Notes under the pieces: model-generated
Seen by the model: only the letters and a program-made list of their open reading frames with translations
What the model was told of the DNA's origin: nothing
The model's database searches: none
Shown: piece after piece, positions 24,165 through 35,489 of the stretch
Layout of the letters: the number at the start of each line of letters is the position of its first letter
Numbering within the stretch: position 1 is the first letter of the stretch
Origin: Pagrus major
Taxonomy: Eukaryota; Chordata; Actinopteri; Spariformes; Sparidae
Assembly: GCF_040436345.1 (NCBI RefSeq)
Contig: NC_133233.1
Coordinates: forward strand, 12,810,735 to 12,874,734
Direction: 5' to 3'
Length of the DNA: 64,000 nucleotides
Position numbers and translations under genes: made by a program

Positions 24165-27074
24165 TGGCACTTTTCATGCAGTTTTGCAGCACAAAGTGCC
24201 TCACAGAGGGTAAAAACAAACAAACAGTGCAAGACAACATCATAAAAAACCCCAAGCCTCCCACACCCATAAACATACACACAGATACACAGTTACATAC
24301 ACACTCACGTACATACATAGACATACTGACATACATACACCCCCACACACACAAACATACACACACCCACAGACATACACTAGTTATTGCTAAGGAGACA
24401 TGGCTCGGCACAAAGATCAGAGGTGAGGAACAGCTACCTTTGGGGGCCGTGCACACCGAGAGGAATCAAGGTCCATGACTGCAGGGGCGCCACCAAAAGG
24501 ACCGCCCCAGCCCACTCTCTCTCTCTCTCTGTCTTCAGTTCAAGCCTTCTACTCCTGCAAAGAAGGCTGACGCTCCTGCTGTGTCAACCATCCCTTCAGC
24601 CTCCTCTCGTTTACCCCAGAGATCAGGCCTTGGACAGCCCAGTGGTGAGGCCACAGCTGTGCTGATTGTGCATTCTGTGTATTTGTGCCAGATTTTTTTG
24701 AATCATGCAACACTGGTTGTGCTACAATTATACATGGACCACAGTGACATGTGTATGTATGACTTGCTAATTTTTTTTTTTCTCTTTCTTGCTCTAGGAA
24801 TCCCATCTAGTAAGACCTCTTCTGCAGGTTCAATGAGGAGTAATCCCTCCGGCCTCACAAGCCCTCCATCAGGGTCATTACACGCACACGCACACATACA
24901 CTACAATGCCAGATAGCCGTACAGACAAGTCATAGGCATTTTTGTTTGCTGCATTTGCACATTATTGAGGAAAGTATAATGTTATATGTATATATGTTTG
25001 AGTCACTGTAGCCCTGTTATGATCTCATAATTACATTTCAAAGTCCTACTAACTGTATATTAGGAGGGGGAGAAATGTATATTAATGTAGTATCCCCAAG
25101 CCATTTTATATGTAGTTTCTGTGTTTCTTGTATTCAATAGCGACTACTTTATGATAGAAAGACATTATCATAAAACATTAACACTATATTTGACTTAACT
25201 GATGGCATTATAAACATGTCACATCTGTGAATATCATGGGTCAGTGGCAGCTTAAAATTTCTGTCTATGAACCCAATCCTCCAAGTGGTTTGCATTTGAC
25301 ACGTACTTGTCTGGATTCTCCCCACATTTTTGCCCTCAGTGTGGGAAATAAGACCCGAGCAGTGAGCTCTGGCTATGGCTCTGTGAGGAATGCTCAGTCT
25401 GGAATAGGTCTCAACAAGAAGAAAGTAGACACCTACATATCTAGGTAAGCCACTTCACTCACACATTTGCTCCAAAAAACGCAATACTGCAAGAATGAAT
25501 GAAAAGCACAATACAAGCACCATACAGTCTAACTAAACTAACCTGACCTCTTGTGGTTTGTTGGTGTATTACATACACTTTCTGCTCCCATTCTGTAAGC
25601 TGTTGTGTAACTGTATGCAGTTTTACAAAATTCAGCTCTAATTTGACTTACAGATATTGTAAATTTGGCTATAGTTGATTTGAATTTGCTTTCTTAGTTT
25701 CTTATGTGCATGGTCTAGCAGAATGATGCCTTAAACAAAAGAAACTATGCAGCTTGCATAATTATTATGTAAAACATTATGCAAGCTGTACAGCTTAAGG
25801 TTCTGATTAACATAGGTGATACTAAGAAAACACTCTGATTAGTGTCACATACAATCATCATTGATGTGGAAAAATGTGTACACCTGGTCAGTCCTCACTT
25901 GGATGAATAAGGGTGATTTCACACCTGTACTTCGGTTCATTTGGTCCAGACGAAGGGAAAAATATTTTATTTGTATCATAACATATGTTGTTTCTCAAAA
26001 ATGTGTAACTCTAAAAATGTATACGTATGGACTCTCAGAGTTGTGTTTTACAAGTTTCAGTTGTTAAAACTGTGTTGAAAAAATAAGATTGCCTTCTGAA
26101 AGGTTCACGATCACCAGATTAATTTATTATTATTGATTTAACCCTATGAAATCGTGCCAAAATCACATATCTATTATCAAAAATCCTGTGGTTGCTCAGC
26201 CTGTGTAAGAGTCACCTTTTTGAAGCGGTTTCGGTTCGGTGGGCACCAGTCCTATTCCACTTTCACATCTGTCTAAACAATCTGCGCTAATCAGGAACAT
26301 GCACCAAGGTCTGTTTTATCCAAACCAAACATGTTAGGTGTGAAAGCACCCTAAGAACATATTATCATATATATATAGCTTGTATACATGGACACAGTCA
26401 AACTTTACCTAAACGTAATTGCTTTTACTCAACTTTATACAGCATATCCCAGGTCTTACAGAGTCACGTATAATCTCACCACTTGGCAGGAGGCAAACTG
26501 AATAACTCTCAGTCAGTGTTGTTTCTTATTTAATATAATCAAGGGAGAGAAACATTTCCAAGGTCCCATCTTATCTTTAACCCTGAGCACCACAGCTTTC
26601 CAAAACAAAGCATGCCAACTACCACAACCATGAATGAATGAAGAGCTTGAAGTATCCCTTGTAGGACAGCTTGAAGTACTTAATCATTAAACTGAAATCC
26701 CTACCTACTATTATCACAAAAGTAAAACATTTACTTCCATCCATTTTAAGGGGTTTGAGGTAATTTTTTGTTTGCATGTTTTATCACTGTCTTATATTGA
26801 CTTATATGATACACTAATAATAGTGAGGTGTAAAGAATCTATTAAAATCATCAACACTGCACTGTAATATCATTAATAACAACTCAATGTACGTTTTTCT
26901 TAAGCTTGCTGCTTGGTCAACTTTGTTACATTTCTCAGGAATGATGTCGATAGCGTGAACGAAGTTGGAAACGGCGGGATGAAGAGCAAGTTCTGTCATG
27001 CTTGTGGGACCAAGTACCCTGTTGAATCCGCCAAATTCTGCTGTGAGTGTGGGATCCGGAGGATGTGTATCTGA
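17108..27074 (+). CDS. zc2hc1a: Zinc finger C2HC domain-containing protein 1A
   Basis: The molecular role of this vertebrate protein is poorly known; it is probably a zinc-dependent binding protein. Ten coding exons join in frame: 17108-17126, 17769-17842, 19054-19170, 19806-19832, 22716-22857, 23186-23328, 24539-24644, 24798-24873, 25340-25444 and 26939-27074. They give 314 aa, against about 325 in human. Finger 1 is C19-x2-C22-x11-H34-x3-C38 and is split by intron 2. Finger 2 is C131-x2-C134-x11-H146-x3-C150, in the block CPYCQRRFNENAADRH that is near-identical to human. A proline run lies before it. The C-terminus forms a zinc ribbon with C289, C292, C304 and C307 (FCHACGTKYPVESAKFCCEC). 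Two adjacent ATGs occur; the second (17111) has the better context, which would give 313 aa. Exon 4 is a 27-nt micro-exon, and exon 8 uses a weak donor (GG|GTCATT) chosen because it alone keeps frame with exon 9. Confidence 0.95.
20613..21090. repeat. Possible inverted-repeat element in zc2hc1a intron 4
   Basis: CAACAGACTCCATTTATA near 20667 recurs inverted as TGTAAATGGAGTCTGGTGG near 21038. An imperfect hairpin or MITE of about 0.4 kb would span these arms. The ends are not defined. Confidence 0.35.
21800..22508. repeat. Probable interspersed repeat in zc2hc1a intron 4
   Basis: The text resembles sequence often seen dispersed in percomorph genomes, such as AAGGTCCCATGAGGGACACC and the AGAGGCGGAACGAAACTGTC block before the ATTC tract. 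The family is not assigned and the boundaries are approximate. Confidence 0.35.
22509..22558. repeat. (ATTC)n microsatellite
   Basis: About twelve near-perfect ATTC units lie in zc2hc1a intron 4. Translated frames across it (FIHS repeats) are artefacts. Confidence 0.95.
24012..24052. repeat. (CA)n microsatellite
   Basis: A CA tract with single-base interruptions in zc2hc1a intron 6. Confidence 0.9.
24126..24240. repeat. Interspersed repeat in zc2hc1a intron 6
   Basis: The text reads (CAAAT)n, then CTTTATTTATATGGCAC, then CACAAAGTGCCTCACAG. This order recurs in many fish genomes as the end of a retroposon-like repeat. A CA/TA-rich cryptic repeat follows to about 24380. Confidence 0.5.
25908..26356. 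mobile_element. hAT-like MITE in zc2hc1a intron 9
   Basis: The left end, AAGGGTGATTTCACACCTG, is the inverted repeat of the right end, TTAGGTGTGAAAGCACCCT. The interior of about 450 bp is noncoding and contains GGTTCGGT/GTTCATTTGGTCCAGAC-type segments. The ends match a widespread fish MITE family with TTAGGGTG termini. The target duplication is unclear. Confidence 0.7.
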
Positions 27075-28620
27075 TGGAGGTCGGAAGGAGGAGAAACCAG
27101 AAGAACGTAGGGATGCTCCAGTACTCAAACTAGCATCAGAGGGTTTCACAAAGCGCTATTAAGAATTTTTAAAAAGTCATATACATCTGTACTTTCACAC
27201 TTGGGTCTAATTTCACGGCAGTAAAGTGGTTTAATCGGCAGGAAACCCTATGATGCTGTGTTTTCTTCTTCTGCTTCTTCTTCTTCGAAATGTTTGTTTA
27301 GCTGTTTAATTGCTGTACAATTTCGGAGTAGTACAAATTGATGGATCTCAGCTGTGAACTGATCTGGTATAAAGTTATGCGAAACTGTGTGATATGGTTG
27401 ACACAGGAACAACCCATCCAGTTAGCTTTTAATTAGCTTCCTTCTTATTGCTGAAATTGCCCACATCGCTGCTGTTTTCACCATCTCAGACACATGAACA
27501 TCATTGCCGTGAAATGAGTCTGTTTTATTACAAAAACTTAATTTAATATTGTCACTGGACAACAATTAATATTAATAATCCTATAGAGCAGAGACAATAT
27601 CAGCAAGGGAAAGCTATTGAGGCATCTTTAGACAAGGTTAGGGAAGAGAGTAGATACAGGCTCAGAGGTGGGTTGTAAAAGAGTGAAAAATGTAAGATGA
27701 CTCATTAGCGGTGCATGCCATATCTCCCCTATATCTCAGTCCCTAGTCAGACGTGACCTGAAATGCATTCCCGAATCATGTTGGCTTCCGCTTAGTCACA
27801 AACAGAATCTGTTCCCGATGATGTGCAATATGATAGACTACTGAAGAAAACAGTGTGGTTTCTAAAATTAAATGTTTTGGAATTTTTGGAAAGATTGTCA
27901 TCTTGTTTTGACAGGGACCAGTCCAAAAACGAACTAGCTGTCAAAAGGTCAGTGCTCCCTTTAAGGTCACTTTACAGTCAAAGTTTGTAACTATCATAGG
28001 CCTGACTTTTCTAGACAAATGTAGCATTTGCTCAAACCTTTTTAATCCCATATACAGTGTAATGAGTTATTTATTTTCTTATGCCCTTTTTACTCAATGA
28101 ACAATGACTGCACCTTTTTTTGTTAATGCTCTACAGAATTACAATGTTTTTATTTGGATTTGCATGAAAACCTAAATGCACCTGGATGTGTTGCAGTTGC
28201 TTTTTCCATGTCAGTGTTTCTATTGAGTCAGTATTCAATGCATTACGATATTTAAAGTCAATAGTACAGGAACACTGACCTAATTTTACATGCTCTGTAA
28301 GGGGAATGGTTTATTTCTCTGCTTGATATAACAGACACTATTTGTGACCCCACACAGTTCAGTTACAGGTGGAACACTAAGAGGTAAACCGTTAATGTTC
28401 ATTAACAGTGATTTTGTTTGATAATCTTTAAGGTGTAAGGGTTTTGTTTCAAGTTCCATGAAGCAAACTGTATTTATTTTACATGGCAAGAAATGTTGAA
28501 ACAGACTGTATTGGTGTGTTTTCCTCTACTGATTGCAACATTTGTTAGCCTGGATACGGTTGTGCACTTAATTCCATGTATATCCAACATCAATAAATTT
28601 CTATGACAACAGCTGTGACA
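27075..28620 (+). other. zc2hc1a 3' UTR
   Basis: A noncoding stretch from the stop codon ends with a canonical AATAAA at 28592-28597. This gives a 3' UTR of about 1.5 kb. Earlier cleavage is possible. Confidence 0.6.
28592..28597 (+). promoter_or_regulatory. zc2hc1a poly(A) signal
   Basis: Canonical AATAAA followed by TG-rich sequence (GACAGAGTTGTGAGAGTGTC), a good downstream element. Confidence 0.6.
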
Positions 28621-30111
28621 GAGTTGTGAGAGTGTCTGTTGAAGAGAGAGGAAGTATACAGTCGTGTAATCGCATATCTGCAGGTCCTTTTAAGTCTTAA
28701 ATTAAATTTAAAAAATATTAAATCTGACGTAACTCACTGTAATAAACATAAAAACTTACCTCTGCACAGAACCACATATATACCACTTATGTACATTTTT
28801 ACATAGCTGCAATGCTTTAGTAAGAAAAAGATGGATTTGTCTAAAAATTAATTGTCTTAAATTTGGTTAAAATGATCTTAAAAAGCATTTAAGTGTCTGC
28901 TAACTGTAGATGACCTGGTAATACTTTCAATCACATAAAAAACTACGCCTTTGCTTTGTTATCATATAAATACATTTGCAATATGTATGCCATGGGTCAT
29001 AAACATTTATAGTTGCTTTATGTGCTTAAAAGCAAATATACATTTAACAAAAGAAAATTAAACACACTATAATGCATGTATGTATTTGTGATAGGAAGAG
29101 AAAATGGCTGCTACACTGAACGTGGTAGCTGGAACCAGAGAATTGGGAACCAGGAGTCAAAGGCTGCAAGCTTATGTGTTTGTGTTTTTTTGTGTTTCTG
29201 GTTCACAAACCAACAAATGGAATTATAAAAATGAAATAATGTAAAAACAAAAAATGTGGCTTTCTTTGGCTCACCACGCTACAGTACATTCCCCATAAGA
29301 TCTTTCTTTTATAATTAGGCAGGCATCATTCATCAAAACCCCACCTGAATGCTTCTCAGATGTATCCCAGAAAGGAGTCACTTGTGCAAGCTAAACTCAA
29401 CCATCTGTGACAGAATATGCTTTCAAAGTATCAATCATGCTCAATGATTAATCAGCATAATGTCCTCTAAAAGAGATGACTTGACACAGAGCCTAAAACA
29501 ACTCCCAGAAAAAGAAAAGAAAAAAGAGCTCTAGATAACTAAGATAACAACGATGTGCCAGGGCTAGTCATTCTCATCCAAAGTGAAAGCAAAACTCTAT
29601 TTGAGCACCTCAATATTTCCTGTTCATGCTTGAGCAGTCGTCACTAAGTGCAAGTAATGTCGAAACAAATTTTTTTCACAATCTAACCGCTTTAAAAAAA
29701 AAAAAAGTTTGCAACTTAAAACCTTAAACAGTTTCCCTTTTTAAATACACCTTCCCAAAGAGCTTCTTTGCATTGTACCGTGTGCACCTTTTATGTCCAT
29801 AAGAGATTCCTGTGAAATCTGCATTGTAGTGGGTGATATATGCTGCACAGCACTGTGTGAGAGTCAAGTTCGTTCGGCAGCCTTGGAACTTTTCCAGTTG
29901 GCTTAGTAGCTTGTGTCTGTGTAGCTTGGAAACTTATCTGAAGAGTCAGTAGTCATACAACACCAAAAACAGCTGCAAGAGATATATACTGGTACTTGAC
30001 AGGATAGCTTAAATGAAGTGGAAGCTACCTCTTGCTTAATCCGATGAAGGACTACATAGGAGAGACAGGATGTGTAAGTTTTTTTGCTTCACAACGTGCT
30101 GGAGCTTGGTC
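28621..30111. other. Intergenic / il7 3' UTR
   Basis: A+T-rich DNA between the convergent zc2hc1a and il7 genes. The part nearest 30111 should be the il7 3' UTR. No further gene was seen, and no il7 poly(A) signal could be assigned. Confidence 0.45.
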
Positions 30112-33100
30112 TCAGGTCGCCAATAGTGTATTCAGCATCTGGTAGCATCCATTCATGGTAGACACGATTGCCTTAGCTTTGCAAAGTTCCTTCCTGATTG
30201 TTTTCCGTTCGTTCCTCTTTTGTCTCTTTGCCATCCTCTTCGTCTTCAACCTCACCTTGGGTTCTGTAGTCTAGTCAACAGTAGTCAACAAACAAACACA
30301 ATGTACCAATTAGTGTTGTGTTTAGTTTTGTAATCTCATGAACATCAGTTAGGTTAAAGTGCATATTTATCCCTTATCAATTTAAGGTCAAACAAGGCCC
30401 ACTCCTTTTTCAAAATCTGACTGAATTCATCTGAAGGTTCAAAACAAACCATGCGTGAGACAGTATTTTAAATCTATGCTGGTCTGGTGAGGCCTGAGGC
30501 CCTACAGTGGTGCTGGTTTGCTCTGCTGTATGACTCAGACCTCAACTATGAGCATGAATCATCAAATTTGATTCTGATCCGAAACTGTTCAAAATTAAAT
30601 ATGTCACTGAACCAGGATTGGAGTAGAGTGTGGCATCCTGTGAAATCTTTGGAAAATACTCATCACTTAAATTCCAATTTGTTTCATTTCTACAGCATGT
30701 TACAGAGCTAACAAGCAAATATGGAAACATTATGTCTGCACAGTTTATGACATTTCAGTGTGACTCAGAAAGAAACTTGAAAACCTTGAGGGGAATATGT
30801 TACCAAAACCAAAAGGCTTCCAAATGACTATGTTGATTTCTAGTTCCTCGTTCCGATAGTCCCTTCACAAATGTTTTGTTCCTTACAGTGCACAGAGGCA
30901 TAAAGTCGACCTCCTGTTTTCTGTTGTAGCTTGCCTCGCACCAAGTTGTCTTGTGTGAAACAAATAGACTAATGTTTGGATACTCACACAATCGACCGGC
31001 TATGTTCAGTGAGTCACCCACTACAACAGCCTGCCAACATTCCACTGATCTCCCAAATAATGCCAAAGTCTCTCACATAGAAAGTAAAATAATTTCATAA
31101 GAAAAGTACAAAGAAGAAACTACAACTACACATTTAGATTTATATTAACATGCTCAGACTTACCGGCCTCTTAGGACAAGGGCAACGTATTGAGTTTAGG
31201 ACGGATCTGGCCAGTGTTTCTGTGTTGGGAAGCCCTAAATTCTTCATTTTGCACGATAGGCTGTGCAGGTTGCTCACAATAACCTGAAAAACATCGGTAT
31301 ATGAGTCATTTGCAACATGTCACTCAGAGTCTACACCCTTTGTGACCACAAAAATTCGACCCTATGATTAGTGGCACAGTCAATGATCTCTATAAACAGA
31401 TATCTGCGCATGAATGTAGAAAATATGTTGGTATCAGAAGTGTTCTGTTCCCGCGTGTAGTCTGAGTTGTATTGACCAATCATGTTTGAGCTGGTTTTGG
31501 CTGCATGCAGGTAAACAGATGAATACAGAGCTAAAGAGGTGGCTGACTGTGTGGAAGACAGTGTTTCACTGGACGAACTTGGCCAAATGATGGATGGATG
31601 CTCCAGGGTAGGCTTGCTGTCTCAAGCAAATCCATCACACAGGTGTTGAATGAGATTAATATGTGCTTTTCTTGTGGTCTGGAACAGTGAGATCGTTGGA
31701 CTTGCCAACCCTTATGGGCCCCTTTGAGGTTTTGAATCTGCCTATGTGTAAAGAAGTTTTGGAAATGGAGTTGCTGCTGCATATACAGCGATGAACCCCA
31801 ACATTAACAACACTGACAGGTGGAGTGAAAAACTGGATGATTTCGTCACAATGCAATGTGCTCCTGAGAAACTTTTGAGAAACTTCCTACTGAACATCCT
31901 CAGGATGTGTCAGAACAAGTCCGGTCCATGGAGGCCCCACCTGGCTACCCACAGGACTCAAATGATCCACCGCCAGACACCACAGGACACCCACAGAGTC
32001 CTGTTGCCATGCCTCAATGAGTCAGACTCAAGTCTGATCCATGGATTGGACTTGTTCCAGCACATCCCAGAGGTGGTCAACTGGGTTGAGAACTGGGGAA
32101 ATTGGGGGGCCTTGAGCTCTGAACTCAAGGACTCCCCCCCCAACTGAACAGTTTTTGCAGTGTGGCAGGGCACATTGTCCTTCTGGGGTGGGTAGTGCCA
32201 TCAGGGAACGCTATTGCCACAAGGTAATGAACTACCACAAGTATTTGGGTAGGTGGTGCCAAGACCCAAGCTTTCCCAATGAAACATTTTATTGGATCAA
32301 GATGATCAATGTTAATCATTTGACTTGTCAGTGTTTGTAATGTTGTGGCTGTGTATGTACATGCCAAATAAAGAGCAGGGGAAGGGTCTCTGTTTTTATG
32401 GTCACCTAGTATAAATCTTTGATAACATTTTAGGCTCAAAAGCATTAGAAATGATACCAAGCAAATGACTTAATAAAAAGGAAAGGAAATACATGTACAT
32501 AAAAAACATTTTAGCTTACATCTACAGAATAATTATTACTCACCACCACATCGTTGGACGTGCAGTTCTGTAGCCTGTATATCTTCTTAGGGCAGGATAT
32601 GGTTTGCAGCAAGGTTGTGATATTTTCTCTCTTGAATGAATGGAAGTATTACAGTGGTAGATATTAGTCACACAAATACAGATTTTACAGAATAGGGCAG
32701 CTAGTTTCAAGTCTAAACTTTTGTTAATTATTAAATTGTCACCCACCATCCACTATCCACTATCAGTTTTAATCTGATTTACTTTTGTTTGTTTGCTTGA
32801 TGTCTCTGTTTATACTCAGTATCACTGAAAATAAGGACCTCCCTCAACTGGTTCCCAGAGTCTTTGAGGTCCTATCTGTACGAAGGCTGATTGTTGAATC
32901 TCACTCCCAACTTGTCAAATATTGACACTTTGGAATGACGCCCGACCCGACCTACAATCCCAAAGCGTGGGTATTTGACCCGTTGGGAATGAGACACAAA
33001 AATCAACTGTCTTACAAATTGGACCTTTAAATAAAGGTTTGAATGAATGAATTATCTTTGAGAAATCATTTTAATGTTTTGAGGTCATGTTGAAGGTGTT

Positions 33101-33764
33101 AGGTGCTCTCTCTCACAAGTTTAGCTTAAACCTGCATGTTGATGGGAATGATTCCCCATGAGAGTATCTTTTTCTGACTTCATGTAAACGTGCAAACCAG
33201 CTTGTTTCTTTGTTTTGCTTTAGTTTCCCTTGAAAAAATGTTCAAAAAAAAAAAAAACTAAGGAAGGGGAAAAAGTTAACTAAATGCACAAAAACTGGTA
33301 AACATTTAATACCTAATATTAGGTTGCAGCTGCTTTTGCATGATGCTGCTCTAACTTGTCTGCTTCTTTTTACAGTATTTACGTCCCCTCCTTTAATGAT
33401 GAGATTTCAAACCAGACATGATTCTGAATCTATTCTCTGCTCAAAGTCTGTGGTGCATCTTGTTCTCCAGTAGATTGGATTGATCCCATGAGCTGTCATT
33501 TCCTGGCCATAATCCCTGCCTCTTCTCGATAACAATAAACGATAACAATAAAAGTAGATTTCCCTAGATGGCAAATTAAATATATAAATGAACTTTATTG
33601 GTGTCTTACTTACGGTGTTTTCAAGATCAGTGTGGACGGTTGCCATGTAATCTTTCTTAACGTCAGTCGGTGGCCTTATGGTGTCACAGGACAGAGACAG
33701 AGATAGAGGTAGAAGCAGAAAAGCAAGAAGACTGATGCGAAGAAGAGGCTGACAGTTTGTGGTC

Positions 33765-33812
<48 letters not shown>

Positions 33813-34304
33813 GTCAGTCAGCGGATCCAAAACATCTTTGCATTTAATACAGTCTAACTTTTTTTTCATGTAATGAACTCTAATAACACTTGGGTTCTTA
33901 ACATCCATTCATTCCAGTGCAACTTAGTTCCTGTGGACTGCATGGCAGCATGATCAGAGCAGTCTAAACCTCCCTCTCTCCACTCCCACTCACTCTATTG
34001 CTGAGACAGTTCTAATTATTTTTTTGATGATCTCTGCCCACGTAACAGCTAAAAGGAAATTACAATGTTTTTCACTTTGTCAACTAAGTCAGTGCCCCTG
34101 CCATGTCACAATGCTATATGTAACTCTAGTGATGGAAAGTAACTTAGTACATTCATTGAAGTACTTGTACTTTAAACAGGGATGATTGAAATTTAACATA
34201 CAAAACACATTATCAATTTATAAAATGTGATGCATGATTAGAGAACAAAGCACCATGCAGTGCGTAAAGTCATTGGAAACTATGTTGCTTACACGTGAAC
34301 GCAT
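30112..34304 (-). CDS. il7: Interleukin-7 (divergent teleost form)
   Basis: This secreted short-chain four-helix cytokine supports lymphocyte development through IL7R. Five minus-strand exons, all phase 0, join as 34304-34293, 33748-33614, 32630-32544, 31283-31164 and 30270-30112. They give about 170 aa, against 177 in human. Exon 2 encodes a strong signal peptide (SLLAFLLLPLSLSLS) followed by CDTIRPPTD. Exon 3 contains CPKKIYRLQNCTSNDVV, exon 4 contains SNLHSLSCKMKNLG, and exon 5 has a basic KRMAKRQKR stretch and ends LCKAKAIVSTMNGCYQML. The last exon resembles the human C-terminal helix (LCFLKRLLQEIKTCW). Mature cysteines are at 25, 62, 72, 89, 112, 114, 148 and 160. N-glycosylation sites are N52 (NIT) and N71 (NCT). 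The position next to zc2hc1a, transcribed toward it, is the conserved IL7 location. Exon 1 (12 nt, ATGCGTTCACGT before GTAAGC) is the weakest part. It fits the human pattern of a very short first coding exon but could be wrong. Confidence 0.82.
31798..32347. mobile_element. DNA-transposon-like element in il7 intron 3
   Basis: The left end, CAACATTAACAACACTGACA, is inverted at the right end, where CACTGACA reads as TGTCAGTGTTTGTAATGTTG. The arms are about 22 bp and the span about 550 bp. The interior carries fragments reminiscent of widespread fish elements ending in CACTGACAGGTG, but no intact frame. Confidence 0.6.
32896..32998. repeat. Imperfect palindromic repeat in il7 intron 2
   Basis: TCTCACTCCCAACTTGTCAA at 32899 is repeated inverted as TTGACCCGTTGGGAATGAGA at about 32974-32993. 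The arms extend roughly 40 bp around a CGACCCGACC centre. A hairpin-type short interspersed repeat seems likely. Confidence 0.55.
33769..33805. repeat. (AG)n microsatellite at the il7 exon 2 acceptor
   Basis: About 18 AG units on the plus strand read as CT in the il7 transcript. Only 20 nt separate the repeat from exon 2, so it supplies the polypyrimidine tract before ACTGTCAG|CCT. Confidence 0.9.
34127..34178 (+). mobile_element. Fragment of a fish hAT-like MITE (AAGTACTT type)
   Basis: GTGATGGAAAGTAACTTAGTAC followed by TTGAAGTACTTGTACTTTAA matches the start of a common teleost MITE rich in AGTAC/ACTTTTAC words. The fragment is short; a longer relative begins at about 35490. Confidence 0.55.
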
Positions 34305-34309
34305 CAGCA

Positions 34310-35140
34310 ATTATAATCCAATAATAGTCTAAACTATAACACCCTGAAAGTGACTGTTTGTGTGTTGCACTATCACCTCTGCACCTCAACATTACAAGTA
34401 CATTACAAGTGGAACTCAAAGCAGTCTCCAACACGGATGTTTCTATTCCTGTAAACCAGAAGCCAATTCCCGTAAATCTCAAACCTATTTCAGTTTCCAT
34501 CTGACTGGGAATTATTTACGCGGAATTCCCCTACTTGGAAAACCATTTAAGTCTCCGACATACAGCAAATCAGCCAGTCGCTCGGCGGAGAAGGCAGTGG
34601 GACGGATGCGTGTGGAGTCGACTCCGCGGTAAGTTTGGAAAACACTGCGTTAGACAGTACAGACCGTGCATGTGTGCTTTATCCGTCCAACTCTTACACT
34701 GACTGGACTTTGGCTTTAATTCGGCGCGTATTTGGTGTCGTTAAAATCAGTCTAATTCGGTGCGTCACCGCTGTTAGGCCACTTGAGTTAACCTACGGGC
34801 AGCACTCTCACTGTACTCACCATTGGTCATTCTTCATTCATATTGACCGCGGGCTGGAGCTGGAAACCTCGCGCGTGTCTTCATGGCTGCCCAGGTGCTC
34901 GGTCAGCTCGGCTTCCCACCGTGGAGACAAACACACTGGTCCTCTCACTGTCGGTGCGGTTCTGGTGGCTTTTCGAGCTCGGGCATTACAGTCCTTTCCC
35001 CACGTCCTGCGTAACACAGCCGTGCAACCACAGCATGTGATTTTTACTTCCGTCCTCCCCACCAGAGGTTTCGCTTTACATCCAGATGAACTAACGTGTG
35101 AAACGTGTTACACCTGTGGTCAACCCTGAGATTGGATTTT
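34310..35140. other. il7 upstream region, G+C-enriched
   Basis: The region above il7 exon 1 becomes G+C-rich with several CpGs between about 34560 and 35060. It is a plausible il7 promoter. A plus-strand splice donor, CTCCGCG|GTAAGTTT, lies at 34630-34631. Reading frames through the block match nothing I recognise. Confidence 0.35.
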
Positions 35141-35489
35141 TTTTTAATTATTATTATTCTTTTGCTGGCATCCCTGGTTGTTGTGATGGACACTTGTACC
35201 TCACAAGTGTTTTGTGGCTCATGTGGTGGGCACCATGTGGTGAGCATATATCAAATGCCCTCAGTGAGTTTAATTCATTCATTCATTCTCAGTGCCCACA
35301 GCCTCATTTTGTGGACCTTGGATTGTTCTTTTAACTAGGAAGGTAGTGAGTCAGTGTGGATGTGTCACTGATCACATTACTGATTTGCTCCATGTTTGGA
35401 AATGGATGAGTTTGAAGACAGCCCATGGTGCGTCACAGCTAGTACGGTCAATAATGAAAAATGCCAGTATTGAAATGTAACTCAGTAGA

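Noticed and set aside
34635-35129. 164-codon plus-strand frame in G+C-rich DNA above il7
   Set aside because: Overlapping frames are open on both strands, as expected from high G+C. The composition is random and no family is recognised.
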